DNA from: Crotophaga sulcirostris
Lineage: Eukaryota; Chordata; Aves; Cuculiformes; Crotophagidae
Length of the DNA stretch: 64,000 nucleotides
Direction: 5' to 3'
Assembly (NCBI GenBank): GCA_013397455.1
Contig: VYZB01000030.1
Location: 1,024,334 to 1,088,333 of the forward strand
A program made the translations under genes and the position numbers. Shown here in pieces: positions 28,201 through 38,100 of this stretch (position 1 is the stretch's first letter; every line of letters begins with the position of its first letter). The notes under the pieces were generated by a model. It worked only from the letters and a program-made list of their open reading frames with translations. It ran no database searches and was not told the DNA's origin.

Positions 28201-29591
28201 AGCATCCCATGGGAGGTCTGCGACAAAGGTGGAAATGCAGTTTTCCAGACTGAAAGTCACCTGCTCTGGCTGAGAAGACTGACAATTTTCCTGCTTCATT
28301 CTCATGTCTCCCTCAATGCATACCCTTCCCAAATATAAGAAAGGAGAAAAGGTGTGATACGCAGCTCACTAATCAACTACACAATCCTCATTACCATGTC
28401 AGCTTGTGCTCTGTCTTTAACAGGATTCATTGGGAAAAAAAGTCCATTTGGATTAAAACTCATTATTACAGGTCCAAAATGGGTTTCCCTAATATTCTTT
28501 CTAGAGTTTCTTTTTGCTAGGTGTTACTTCACAATTCCTTGCCTTATATATTCAGTTGCATGATCTTAAGTACCTCAGAGAATGGTTGAATCAATTTGGC
28601 TGGCAAAATGGCCCCAGATATGCAGAATACATACTAGTGTGTTAAGTTTCTGAAGCACTTCAACATTCAGAAATGTAGGAGCCATCTATTTGTAAGATAT
28701 TTTTCTATTGTAATAATTTAATGGGAGATAAAGTGATTCCTTTATAGTTTATGTGAAACACCTGAAGTTCTTCAGGATCAGGGCTGCATCAATACAAATA
28801 TTCTATTATATTGGAATTTTTATTGTGTTGTATTGTATCTGTATGGAAATTAAGAGATCTAGAATTTAGCCCAAATCCCTCATACAGCAATACAGACTGG
28901 TGATAAAGTCTTCAGCCTCAGCAGTGAAGTCTGGCTGGAGGAGGATTAGATAAGGCATCTGATGTATCACATGGATGGTAGACACCATATGTTTTTTTCT
29001 CCTCAAGTACAGTATATATTATTCCCTCTAGTGCAAAATTTAAAGTGAATCCAAAGCAGAATGAGTGATGTCAAGGTGTGGTGCTTACTTGTTCTTGATT
29101 AAAAATAACTTTAGGGCATCTTTCTGATCCCAAATTCCAGGCTTCCATGTAGTTACAGTTACAAAGCTGAAAAGACAAGGGAATTCTTTTATAAAGGACA
29201 TTAATATAATTTAAAGATATTCTTCCTCAACTGCGAGAAATAAGGGATGCTCTCATGCAATATCACCCCACATTTAACATTTCTATGTGATTCACAATTT
29301 CCTCAACTTCAGTATCGCCGCAGCAAAACTAAAAAGAGGGATGTAATTTACACTTTAGATGTGAATTCTGCAGAAATGCTACTATGTATTAAATATTGTA
29401 TTCTGTTCAGAGGCTTTTAAAATGTGCTATCAATATGATTCCACATATTCATTGGCCAGATGGCGTGAAAAACACACAGTATCTAAACAGGGATCTCAGT
29501 GCCTCTGCACTGCATGATGCCCTGCAGCCCTCTGTAGCATGAAGTTCACTGTTCTGGATGGATCCATAAATTTGGTGTATCTGCATTTCAG
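13217..29591 (+). other. AGBL1 intron 1, remainder
   Basis: About 16.4 kb without a recognisable exon or full transposon. It holds T or A runs (18625-18638), an AAAGA repeat (22063-22096), an AAAC repeat (24726-24742) and ordinary AT-rich sequence. All open frames are shorter than 125 codons and none resembles a known domain. The intron ends in a normal acceptor (TGCATTTCAG at 29591). Confidence 0.75.
22063..22096. repeat. (AAAGA)n-type purine microsatellite
   Basis: Repeated AAAGAAAAGA units form a 34-base purine tract inside intron 1. The copy number is low and it is likely polymorphic. Confidence 0.8.
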
Positions 29592-29655
29592 AGCTCCTGT
29601 GACAAGGATGTCATCCTGAATATTCTCAGCGTCCTCACTGACCTGCTCTCTCTGG
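29592..29655 (+). CDS. AGBL1: AGBL1 coding exon 2 (residues 18-38 and first base of G39)
   Basis: The exon starts after TTTCAG and ends at CTG G|GTAAGA. It encodes SSCDKDVILNILSVLTDLLS then L and the first base of a glycine codon. This amphipathic leucine-rich helix, followed by Gly-Thr, corresponds to the first ARM-like helix pair of CCP1/CCP4 proteins. Entry phase is 0 and exit phase is 1, which fit exons 1 and 3 exactly. Both splice sites match consensus well. Intron 2 is only 1.3 kb. Confidence 0.9.
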
Positions 29656-30997
29656 GTAAGAAAGCAAATCTCTGGGGTAGTGCCTGTGGGCTAGGGGCAG
29701 AAAGGGGGTCCTCAAATAGGTCAGGGAATTCATACCTGCATAAATTTGGCCACGTGTTTGCATGATGAACAAAGCATGAATTGTACCTGTAGATCAGCAA
29801 TTGTTGCTTCTGTATGGGGAAAACCAAGACCCACAGAAAGTTTCTCTCTCTTCTTTTTGTTTTGTTTGGTTTTGGGTTTGTTTGTTTGTGGTTTTGGTTT
29901 TGGTTTGGTTTGTTTTTTGTTTTTTTTTGTTTTTGTTTTAAGATACCCATGAGTTTCAAAGTATTTCATAATCCCTGGTAGCCACCTACTTTAAATGTTC
30001 GCCAGAGCCATTGGAGAGAGGGCTGTGAGACAGGGAGAGGACCTCAACCCCTCAGGGCAGAGGGACTCTAACACAGAGAGTTCAGCACCTCCCCAGAAGG
30101 CACCTCCACCTGCAGGGAAGGCATGTTACTACATGTTCTCGAGCCACATGAAAAAATAAGTGAATTGGCAAAAGAAGGGAAAAAATAATTAAATTTCTTC
30201 TCCTTTCTGCTCCACCTTAAAAAAGCCTTTTGCTAAACGATTCTCAACCCATCCAAGCCGCTAGGCTGTGGGGGCTGCATCCCTAAGTGCTGGAGCCTCC
30301 ACCCATCAGAGCTGAGTCACAGACTTTGCCCATCCAGCTGGGCCTCTCTTTTGAAGCCCTGCAGTGCTGCTCCTCAGCTAGATGGAAGGATTGCCTACAT
30401 GGAGGACAGGAGGTACTGTCTCCCTCCAGGAGCTGAACATGCAGCTTCCTCCAACCACGGAGATGGAAGTCGCTGCCGAAGTCACTTATGGGTCACTGTT
30501 GACACAGTAGGGCTCATAGGATTAGCATGTGGTCTCTTTGGACATCTAGATTTGTTTGAAATCTGTCTCCAAAGCTTCCCTAGGATTCCTTTTCATTTGG
30601 CAGAAGCCTATTGCAGCTTTAGTCCTTTGCTTGTTTAATTTCTAGAATCTAAGAAAAGATCACTGAGCCTTCAGCTCTTTTGAAATCTGTTGGTGTCTCT
30701 GCTTATTCCTCTCTGCCACATTTCAATGCATCATAAAAAAAAACTTCTGCAGGACATACATTTGTACAGCTAATGACTACCAGAGTGCATGGTTTCACCA
30801 TGCAGCCATTAACTGTGTCTCCACGCTAGATACACTTGTGAGTCATGGTCAACTCTACAAATGCCCTTGGGTTTACAGCAATAAAACTCCATGGGAAGGC
30901 TACGGGAGCTTTGTGCGTTCCACGTGGGGTGAGGGTTTGTGTTATCTACAGCTGAGGGCAGGGGTGCTCTGAGCAGAGTGTCTCCTCTTCTTCCCAG
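29656..30997 (+). other. AGBL1 intron 2
   Basis: A 1.34 kb intron from GTAAGA to TTCTTCCCAG. It contains a G/T-rich low-complexity tract at 29853-29940 and otherwise nothing recognisable. Frames open through the tract are artefacts of its composition. Confidence 0.8.
29853..29940. repeat. (TTTG)n/T-rich low-complexity tract
   Basis: About 88 bases of irregular TTTG, GGTTT and T-run units. It lies roughly 200 bases downstream of the exon 2 donor. On the opposite strand it yields a lysine, proline and asparagine-rich frame that is not a gene. Confidence 0.85.
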
Positions 30998-31144
30998 GGA
31001 CCGGCCAGAGGATTCACTACGTGATCAGCAAAGGTGGCAGCGAGGCGCTGCTGCAGGCTCTCACCACTGCTGCTCGGGCAGAGCCTCCTGACTACAGCAT
31101 CCTCCTGCCTCTGCTGCGCCTGCTGGCCAGGGTTGCCCAACGAG
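30998..31144 (+). CDS. AGBL1: AGBL1 coding exon 3 (residues 39-87 and first base of D88)
   Basis: The exon begins after CTTCTTCCCAG, completes Gly39 and reads [20 protein letters not shown], then [20 protein letters not shown] and [24 protein letters not shown] is one of the most recognisable AGBL1 blocks, with the glycine pair separating two ARM-like helices. [15 protein letters not shown] is the next helix. The segment is richer in G+C than its flanks, with third-position G/C bias as expected for coding sequence. The 147 bases run from phase 1 to phase 1. The donor CGAG|GTACTG is weak: T instead of G at +5. The next exon nevertheless continues exactly in frame as D-R-K-F-G, so the boundary is well supported. 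Confidence 0.92.
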
Positions 31145-31599
31145 GTACTGCTGAGCAGAGGGGGGGTGGCTTGGATGGGGGGCCCAAAACCAACAGACAG
31201 CCTCAACAAGAATCAACACTGGGATGCGCTGGTAGACAGCTTGTGAGTTTATTTTTGGGGCATGTTCCTGGTCTGCAGTTCTGCCAGGTAGACAGGGAGA
31301 GTGGCCTCTTACACAGGTTTCATCCATGTTCTGTCTTGTGTTATCTGCATGGATGAAAGTCTCATCAACAGAATTTTTATTTTGGTTTCCCTTAATTCTG
31401 TCATCCCAGTCTGTGGTGGATTGGCAGATCTTGGCATATTTGGGGGTTTCCTGAGGCAAGGAAACACCAGGGCAGCCAGAGAGACCCACCAGGAGCTGGC
31501 AGCTCTTGCAGGAGACACTACTGAGGCCTGGGCACTGCCGCAACGATGGCCACCCTTATGCCTATACAAAGCAACCTAGAGAGTACTAGTGGCCAGGAG
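31145..31599 (+). other. AGBL1 intron 3, part before the CR1
   Basis: About 450 bases between the weak exon 3 donor and the recognisable CR1 sequence. The part from about 31460 may already be CR1 5' UTR, but I cannot fix that boundary by eye. Open frames on both strands (for example 31061-31543 minus) have no family signature and overlap exon 3 in antisense. Confidence 0.6.
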
Positions 31600-32394
31600 C
31601 ACTGCGAACAAGCAGCGTGCCGTGGCAGTTTGGACAGAAGGGAGCACAGGAAGGGCATCATCACCCTACCAGCTCAAAAGGTCAGTTCAATTGGTGGTCA
31701 TCAGGCTCTCAGAAGGAGCTTAGCTACGGTATACACATGGCAGAAAGCCAACCAGAAGAGATATGGCAACCCAGACAGAGCTCCCACAAAAACATGCAGC
31801 AATCCAGGTCTCAGGCTGCAGGGAGAGCCTTTCACTAGGGACTGATGGTGGCAGTGAGACAGCTGTGTGAGGTGGGACCAAGGAGACCATCTGCTCAGCC
31901 TAGGGGCAGAGATATGTGACGAAGTAGAAAGGTTAAGGAGTGTCAGGGAGCCTGAGAAAGAGAGACGCTGGTGGTACCACATCCTCTCCTCTCTAAGACA
32001 AAATGAGGAACATGTATGAGAAAAAACACAAGAGCAAGGGGATCCCATGTCCTCCAGCCAACTGGCAGAAGGCAGCAGCTTAAAGGAAAGGAGTGAATAT
32101 GCTTGGGGTGGCAGGTGAACTCGCTCCTTGCCTCCTTCACCTTCCCAGGTGCCTATGTACAACAGGTCTGAGACTCTGAGTGTGGAAGGTCAGTCAATTG
32201 ATGATATGGATGATGGTCTGTCTACACTATAAGTGTTGCCAAAGTCAGAAAGGCCTACACCCCTGTATCATGACTACCACGAGGATGAAAAGATAGGTTA
32301 TAGTTGCAGGTGGCTCCCTTCTGATGGGAACAGAGGGTCCAATATGCCAGATAGATCCTCCTCCAACATAAACCATTCTTTGATTCTATGATTT
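31600..32394 (+). mobile_element. CR1 LINE copy with ORF1-type sequence joined to a CR1 3' end (ORF2 missing)
   Basis: Seen: from 31891 a frame reads LSLGAEICDEVERLRSVREP then EKERRWWYH, typical of the CR1 ORF1 protein. At 32297-32347 it reads VIVAGGSLLMGTEGPIC, the GDSL-esterase-like block of CR1 ORF1, here with GGS in place of the usual GDS. Within about 20 bases it passes into CCAACATAAACCATTCTTTG and ATTCTATGATT, the 3' terminus of CR1 elements. The rest of ORF1, all of ORF2 (endonuclease and reverse transcriptase) and most of the 3' UTR are absent. The ORF is also broken by frameshifts. The 5' limit is uncertain (31460-31650). The copy is in sense orientation in intron 3 and ends about 190 bases before exon 4. 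Confidence 0.75.
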
Positions 32395-32586
32395 GTATAT
32401 GGTGACTCCAGGTAAATCCCATGTTTTCCTGTTTTAATTGGGAATAATACTGATCTAACTAATTGATACATTTGAATGCCTTTGTTATGAGATCTTGAGT
32501 TATAAGATTTGTTTCAGGTATGTTTATCAGCACTGCTGCAGAGACCTGTTCTTTGTAGTAGTTTAATTCTTATTTGCTTTTCACAG

Positions 32587-32718
32587 ATAGGAAGTTTGGG
32601 CTGAAAGTGCAGAAAGCAGAAGCAACTGATACAATACTGAGCTTGGCAAGAAGGAACTTGGGCCACCACCTGCATCTCACCCACTGCCTCTGGGTCCTGA
32701 GGGTTTGTGCTTCTAATG
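32587..32718 (+). CDS. AGBL1: AGBL1 coding exon 4 (residues 88-131 and first base of V132)
   Basis: The exon starts after TTTTCACAG and ends AAT G|GTGAGT, a near-ideal donor. It completes Asp88 and reads RKFGLKVQKAEATDTILSLA then RRNLGHHLHLTHCLWVLRVC and ASN. The D-(R/K)-K-(F/I)-G start, the A-x-D-x-x-L-x-L-A-R-x-N-L helix and the L-x-x-C-L-W-x-L-x-V helix match the ARM-like region of AGBL1 and, less closely, AGTPBP1. The length is 132 bases, phase 1 to phase 1, with no stops. The CR1 copy in the preceding intron stops well short of the acceptor. Confidence 0.92.
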
Positions 32719-35018
32719 GTGAGTGCTTGGATTTTCCTCTTTTCCTTTGCATGATAAACACCAGAGTTCTTTTTTATTCATTTCAGTGCAAAGAAACATA
32801 ATTCCTGATTAAGCTTAGTGCCTGCACGCACCGTTAATATACAGAATCAGGCACAAAAGCCAGAACAACCATAGAAAGAGGTACTTCAACTCTTTTGCTC
32901 CGAGCCTTAGGTACCTTAAGTCCCTGTGCAGTTCCCATTACCATAATAGCCAAATGTCTCGCTGTTGTTGATTATATTAATCCTTAGAGCAGCTCCACCA
33001 AAGAGGAAAATACAGTTGAAGAAACAGAAGGAGAGAGAAATCAGTTATTCATTCAAAGTCCCTCAGGATGTGTATATTAGATCCTGGTCTTCTGTCTAGT
33101 ATCTTCCCCCCACCCCCAACTTTTCTTGCTTGGCAATGCCCTCCTATTAAATGGTTCAAGTAATGGATTTCCAGTATTCTCTCCCAGGATCATTACAGAT
33201 TCATACAGACTTTCCCTGCTGTAGAGCACCGAGTTTGTCAGCGTAGATTTCCCTTTCCTCACTCTAACCCTTTCCTCTCCCTCCCCACATCCCTCACCCA
33301 CGAGATAATTCTTGACAGCCACCCTGTCTGCAGCCTGCTATGTGCATCCTAAGATTTAACACTCTTGGCGTCCAGCCCTGCAGGTCTTTTCTATGTGCAC
33401 AGGAGCTATCTTCATGCAACGGGCTTTCTCAGGCAAGCAGCCAAGCCTCAACATTCTACCCCTCTCCCTGTGATAAGCAGTATTTGAAAGGCTGAGTGTG
33501 ACTGAAAATACAGCCAAAGCCAGAAGCTGAAACGTGCCTTTATTTGGGTTTCACAGCTGTGTAGTGACCCTGTGCTGCCCCCCACCCAAAATGATGATCT
33601 ACACCCTTCCCTGCTTCAGTGCACCTGCATCCCAATTCAGCTGCAGTTTTTGCAGAGGTTTTAGGATGCACATTGCAGCCTGGTCTCCTTTCTGTTAATG
33701 CCAGACCCCAGAGCTCCCACTCTGCTCCTTTGCTGAAGCATCTCTGTTGCTCTCCAAGTATCCCCAGCATTGTCCAGATCTGCTTCCCTCTGTGTGCTCT
33801 CTGGCATCCTCTCTGCAGGGCATGTTAGATTAAAGTCTGTGTGGATGTGTTATCAAACTAGAAGATCACATGCTTCCAACCTTAAAAATTGTTTTTATGG
33901 AGTGGAGCCAGAGAGGATCCAGAAGCATATTAAAACTCTGAAAGTGTTTTGGTGTGAATGGGAACAGATGTATCCTTGTCACAATCTTATGCACTAGTTC
34001 TTTGCTTTGGGTAGCTCCCTCCATAATCTCTGTCACCAGTTGTGTGTGGCAGCCCATGTCCTGCTCTGGGCCAGGATGAGTTCAAGCAGCCTCATCCACT
34101 TCTCTGTCTCTAATGAATTACCAGCTAGTGTAAAAGTAGCTGGCAAGCCTTGCAGAGCTTTCCATCACAGGACAACTTGGCGGGGACACAGTAGGACTGC
34201 AGGAGATGATGGGCCCTCTGGCAGCTCTCTGATGACCACTGGGAGGTATTTACAAAACAGCCAAAACTCAGCAGTGGGCAGTCAGCCAGCCAGGTCTCCC
34301 TCTGGCTGCTGCTGATTACTGATCCTTTCACCCTATTCACTTGCATTTAATATTTCAGGGCTGTATTCATCCCTCCTTTATATAGAAAATTTGTCTTGTA
34401 GTGGGGAGGCCTGGCTAAGGACTTGGTTTATATGTTGGGTATTTTGGGAATTGATTGCAAAATCTATCTATAGAAGTTCCCAGTATGTTAGAAAGTGAAG
34501 GATTAAGAGTAAAATTGGCCTACCTGAAATTAAGCTGCATTTAGAAGCACTCCTTCTCAATTCCCCCCCCCCACATTCCATACTGCGAAATAATAGCACA
34601 GAAAGAAAACTCTGTCCTCCTCGGCCCTGCAAAACAACCTGTCCTCATGGAATTGCCAGTGGGAAATGCAGGATGAAGTTGAACCCTGTCATTTTGCTGG
34701 GGAATGACCCGATTTAATAATGATTTGCTCTCTGGAGAGTACAATATTTACAGGAAAAGGGGCTTTGGGGAACTGAGGGAAGAACTCCAGAATTTGAGAT
34801 CTGGTTTTGCGTCTGATCTTGATTCAGATTGTGTCCATGGACAGCTTTGTGCTTCAGTTTCTATGTTTGTAAAGTGACCTGTGAAGTCCAGTTGGCAGCC
34901 CAGAGAAATCTGCTCATAGCACTGGGGGCCGCTACTCCTTTCCCTGCATCACCTCTAAGCACTATGTTGCAGACCACTTGCTTTCAGACTTGACTGTTTT
35001 TCTCTTTTATTGGCTTAG
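32719..35018 (+). other. AGBL1 intron 4
   Basis: A 2.3 kb intron from GTGAGT to TTGGCTTAG. No exon, RNA gene or transposon is recognisable. Short open frames overlap on both strands. Small C-rich runs (about 33107-33118 and 34562-34572) are the only low-complexity features. Confidence 0.8.
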
Positions 35019-35112
35019 TTACCACGGGAACTGCACTTGGCATCAATGGAGCCATGGAGCTGCTTTTCAAAATCATCACTCCCTACAGCAAGAGACACGC
35101 CAGGACAGTCAG
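35019..35112 (+). CDS. AGBL1: AGBL1 coding exon 5 (residues 132-162 and two bases of R163)
   Basis: The exon follows ATTGGCTTAG and ends GTC AG|GTAGGC. It completes Val132 and reads TTGTALGINGAMELLFKIIT then PYSKRHARTV. LGINGAMELLFK is a hallmark block of the family: a glycine turn followed by an ARM-like helix. Entry phase is 1 and exit phase is 2, and Arg163 is completed by the first base of exon 6. The donor is acceptable but not ideal (GTAGGC). A 22 kb intron follows. Confidence 0.91.
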
Positions 35113-38100
35113 GTAGGCACTAGCCCCAAGGGAACTCATCTTTCCAGGACAGCAAGAAATAAAATTTTGGTTCCACTTGAAGAGGCAAAGAAATCAGAAA
35201 TGGATGCACAGTTCCATTTCAAATCTGCAGGGCTTTTTAAGAGGCAGAAGTAGTTCCCTGAAGGACACGTTAATGCTGTGATTCATCATATGATTCATGC
35301 TGGTGGCCATTTATTTGTAGTGTACCCTATACGGTGATGGCAGGTTGATTGCAAGGTATTGTCCTTCATTTCCAAGTCAGAACTGGATTTTGAGAAGCGT
35401 ATGCTGGCAGCAGACAAGCCACTCCTGCCTACTGGTTAGCAAGAACCTCCTGCCACCATCAGCCCGGGGCAAGTACAGTGGAATTGTGACAATGCTGCCT
35501 CATCCTCCTTTTGAAAACAGTTGTGACCAGGTCATTAAGATATTTTTGAAGCATGACGGTTCTTACTAGTGTTAATCTGGGTCTGTTTTTAAGCCCAACC
35601 CAGATATTTCAAATAGTTTTTTTCTGAAGACAGCAAGTCCATTTTATATCACCATTTTAATGCTGAACATTAGTCCTCGAGTTGTCCATTCTGATCACGT
35701 CCTCAGATGCCTTTCAAGGCAAACTTTGTAATATGGAAAACATCCACTGAAGGACACAACATATTTCTGTGGCTTGCTCATTACAAATAGGAGGCAGAAT
35801 TTACTGCTGTGACCTGTGCCCACACAATCACATTTGTTTCAGCAAGACAGAACCTGCCAGTTCCCTCCCCTTAGACATGCACTGCTTTGTGGAGCACAGA
35901 CTTGTTCATGCACATTTCACCAAGGACATGGCAAAGTCAGGTTTGGCTTCTGCATAGACCTGACATGGGTGCAGTTGTTCATGGCTGGTGATTACTGAGG
36001 AAGTAGATTTACATTGAGCCATATAGGTGAGAGATGGATGGACAGACATGGCACAACAGTTTCATCAGTACTTGTTTAGTTGTGGTGGAAGTCGGGGCTA
36101 ATGACTCTGGATGAGGGCACCAGTAAACAATGTCCAGCCTGCTGTTACCATCAAAGACTGACACCAGTTCTCCCAGTATCATCAGTTACACAATATGTTG
36201 CACAGGAAGGAATTTCAGTTACTTTCCACTAGCCACAAGTGATGAGTTTGCATGCCCACACGTGATACTGTTGTTTGCTAAATGCAGCATTCTTCCAATT
36301 CTTCTGTCTACGTGTCTGGGGCTATAAAAAAGAATAAAAATTGAACAGTTTGCTAAAGAAGACACTTGAGCAGGCCCAGCAGACACACAACTTCCTGCAA
36401 CTGCCTTATTAATGGAAGCCAACTCTCTTTGGTCTTCATTTCTGGCTTTCTAGGATACTGCTAAGTACCTGGAACTGCTTCACAACTTCAGTTCTCTCTT
36501 AGCCAGAGTACCTGTAATTTCTTTATGTGATCTGTTCAAAAGTATAATATCAGGATGTTTCCTACAGAGAGATTTGGATATTATCCCACTCAGAGAATAT
36601 TATTGCTAGGTTATTATTCCTAGGACTTATGAGCACCCTCCAAGTTTCCCCTCAGGTCTTTAAGACCCAGGGAGCCTGGAGATCTGCTTTTATATATGAC
36701 AGGGGTGCCCAGTATGAATTAGACCCAAAGTTGGTCTTGACCTCTGAGGCAACTAAAAGTGATTCATGGTTCCATGCCTGCGCTTAACTAAGTAAGCAAA
36801 TTCCAGCCAACTCCCTGGTTTTCTTCCTATGGAAGTGTTGACTGTGATTAGACTACAGTTAGTTCTGCTTCTGTGACAGCCTCAGGACCTGTGTGTAATG
36901 GGACTTGGGCCTCTACCAGTTCTCCTTTAAGCAATGGGACTGGCTGCATAAAGGTTTTTTTAAACAAATTTTGTGTGAAGCTGCTTTTTCCATTCATGGT
37001 TTTCTCTGAGGGTACTGTAGAACTTGGTGTCTGTCACACATTGCTAGCCTGGCTTTTTGCTGAGATTCATTTGGAGATGCAGCTAATGCTGCTGAGGGTT
37101 GTTGTGATGTAAGCTATAAAGCAGTCCAGAATATTCACTTCTAAGCAGAAAGGGAAATAAATAGGCTTCAGAGAAACACAGTGGTTTTGATTTCCATGAT
37201 TCCTCATTGTCAACGTGCAATATTTGGGGTTTTCTTCCTTTTATCTGATGTGCAATAATTGTTTTGAACTCTTCTGTGGATGATGTTTTTTTTCATTTGG
37301 GACACACACACATCAGAAAATGCAAACTCAAAACTTCCTTCATTAAAACTCCAGTTTTATTGCTAATAAACCATTTTATTTATTACAGAAAAGCTTGGAT
37401 TTATTTTCCCTTTGAAAATGAGGCATCTTATACATTAATTGTTGTCTACCTGAGCTTCCTCATTGCTAGTTCAATTTCCTCAATTCCTTTTAATTCCCTA
37501 AAATATTTGTGCTCTTGTTAAAACATTTGTGTAAGTGTGCAAACAGAATAAAATCTTTTCTGGGACGTAGCTCACAGAAAATGGTGATTTGGCTCCCACT
37601 AACACTTGATTTAATGAGCAATCACCATAAATCAGCTGAAGCCTGGTAGCCACTCAGCTCACCTGCCTAGGGCTCAAAGCTGCTTGTTTCATTAAATAAC
37701 TAGGAGCTGCTGAGAAGGTAGAGGGCTCAGTGAAGACAAGACAGTCTGCTTGACATCAGAAAAAGCACAGAAACCTGTGTTGTTTTAAAAACCACTTGCA
37801 ACCTATTTAAAGGCACCAATTTCTTATTATTAATTAGGGATCGTTCTTGCTTGTAGTCCATTTGGAAATGCTGCACTTACTGGGGAAACTGGTTTCAAGA
37901 TATGTCGTTGACAAGAATTTAGGTCCCGACACCAGAAGTCCAGGCTGCAGGGTGGGTTACAGATCTTCTTTCCCAGCATTAGTGAGTGCCTGGGATAGTT
38001 TTGGTCTGAAAATCCCAGGCATCTTTACAGTTCATCATAAAATAGAGGTATGTATGTGTAAAAATATCCTTCTACTTGAGGTGCTCTGGTTAAAAATTTG

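Noticed and set aside
31061..31543. 160-codon open frame on the minus strand overlapping exon 3
   Set aside because: Its 3' part is the antisense shadow of the GC-rich exon 3 and the rest is intron 3. No family signature.
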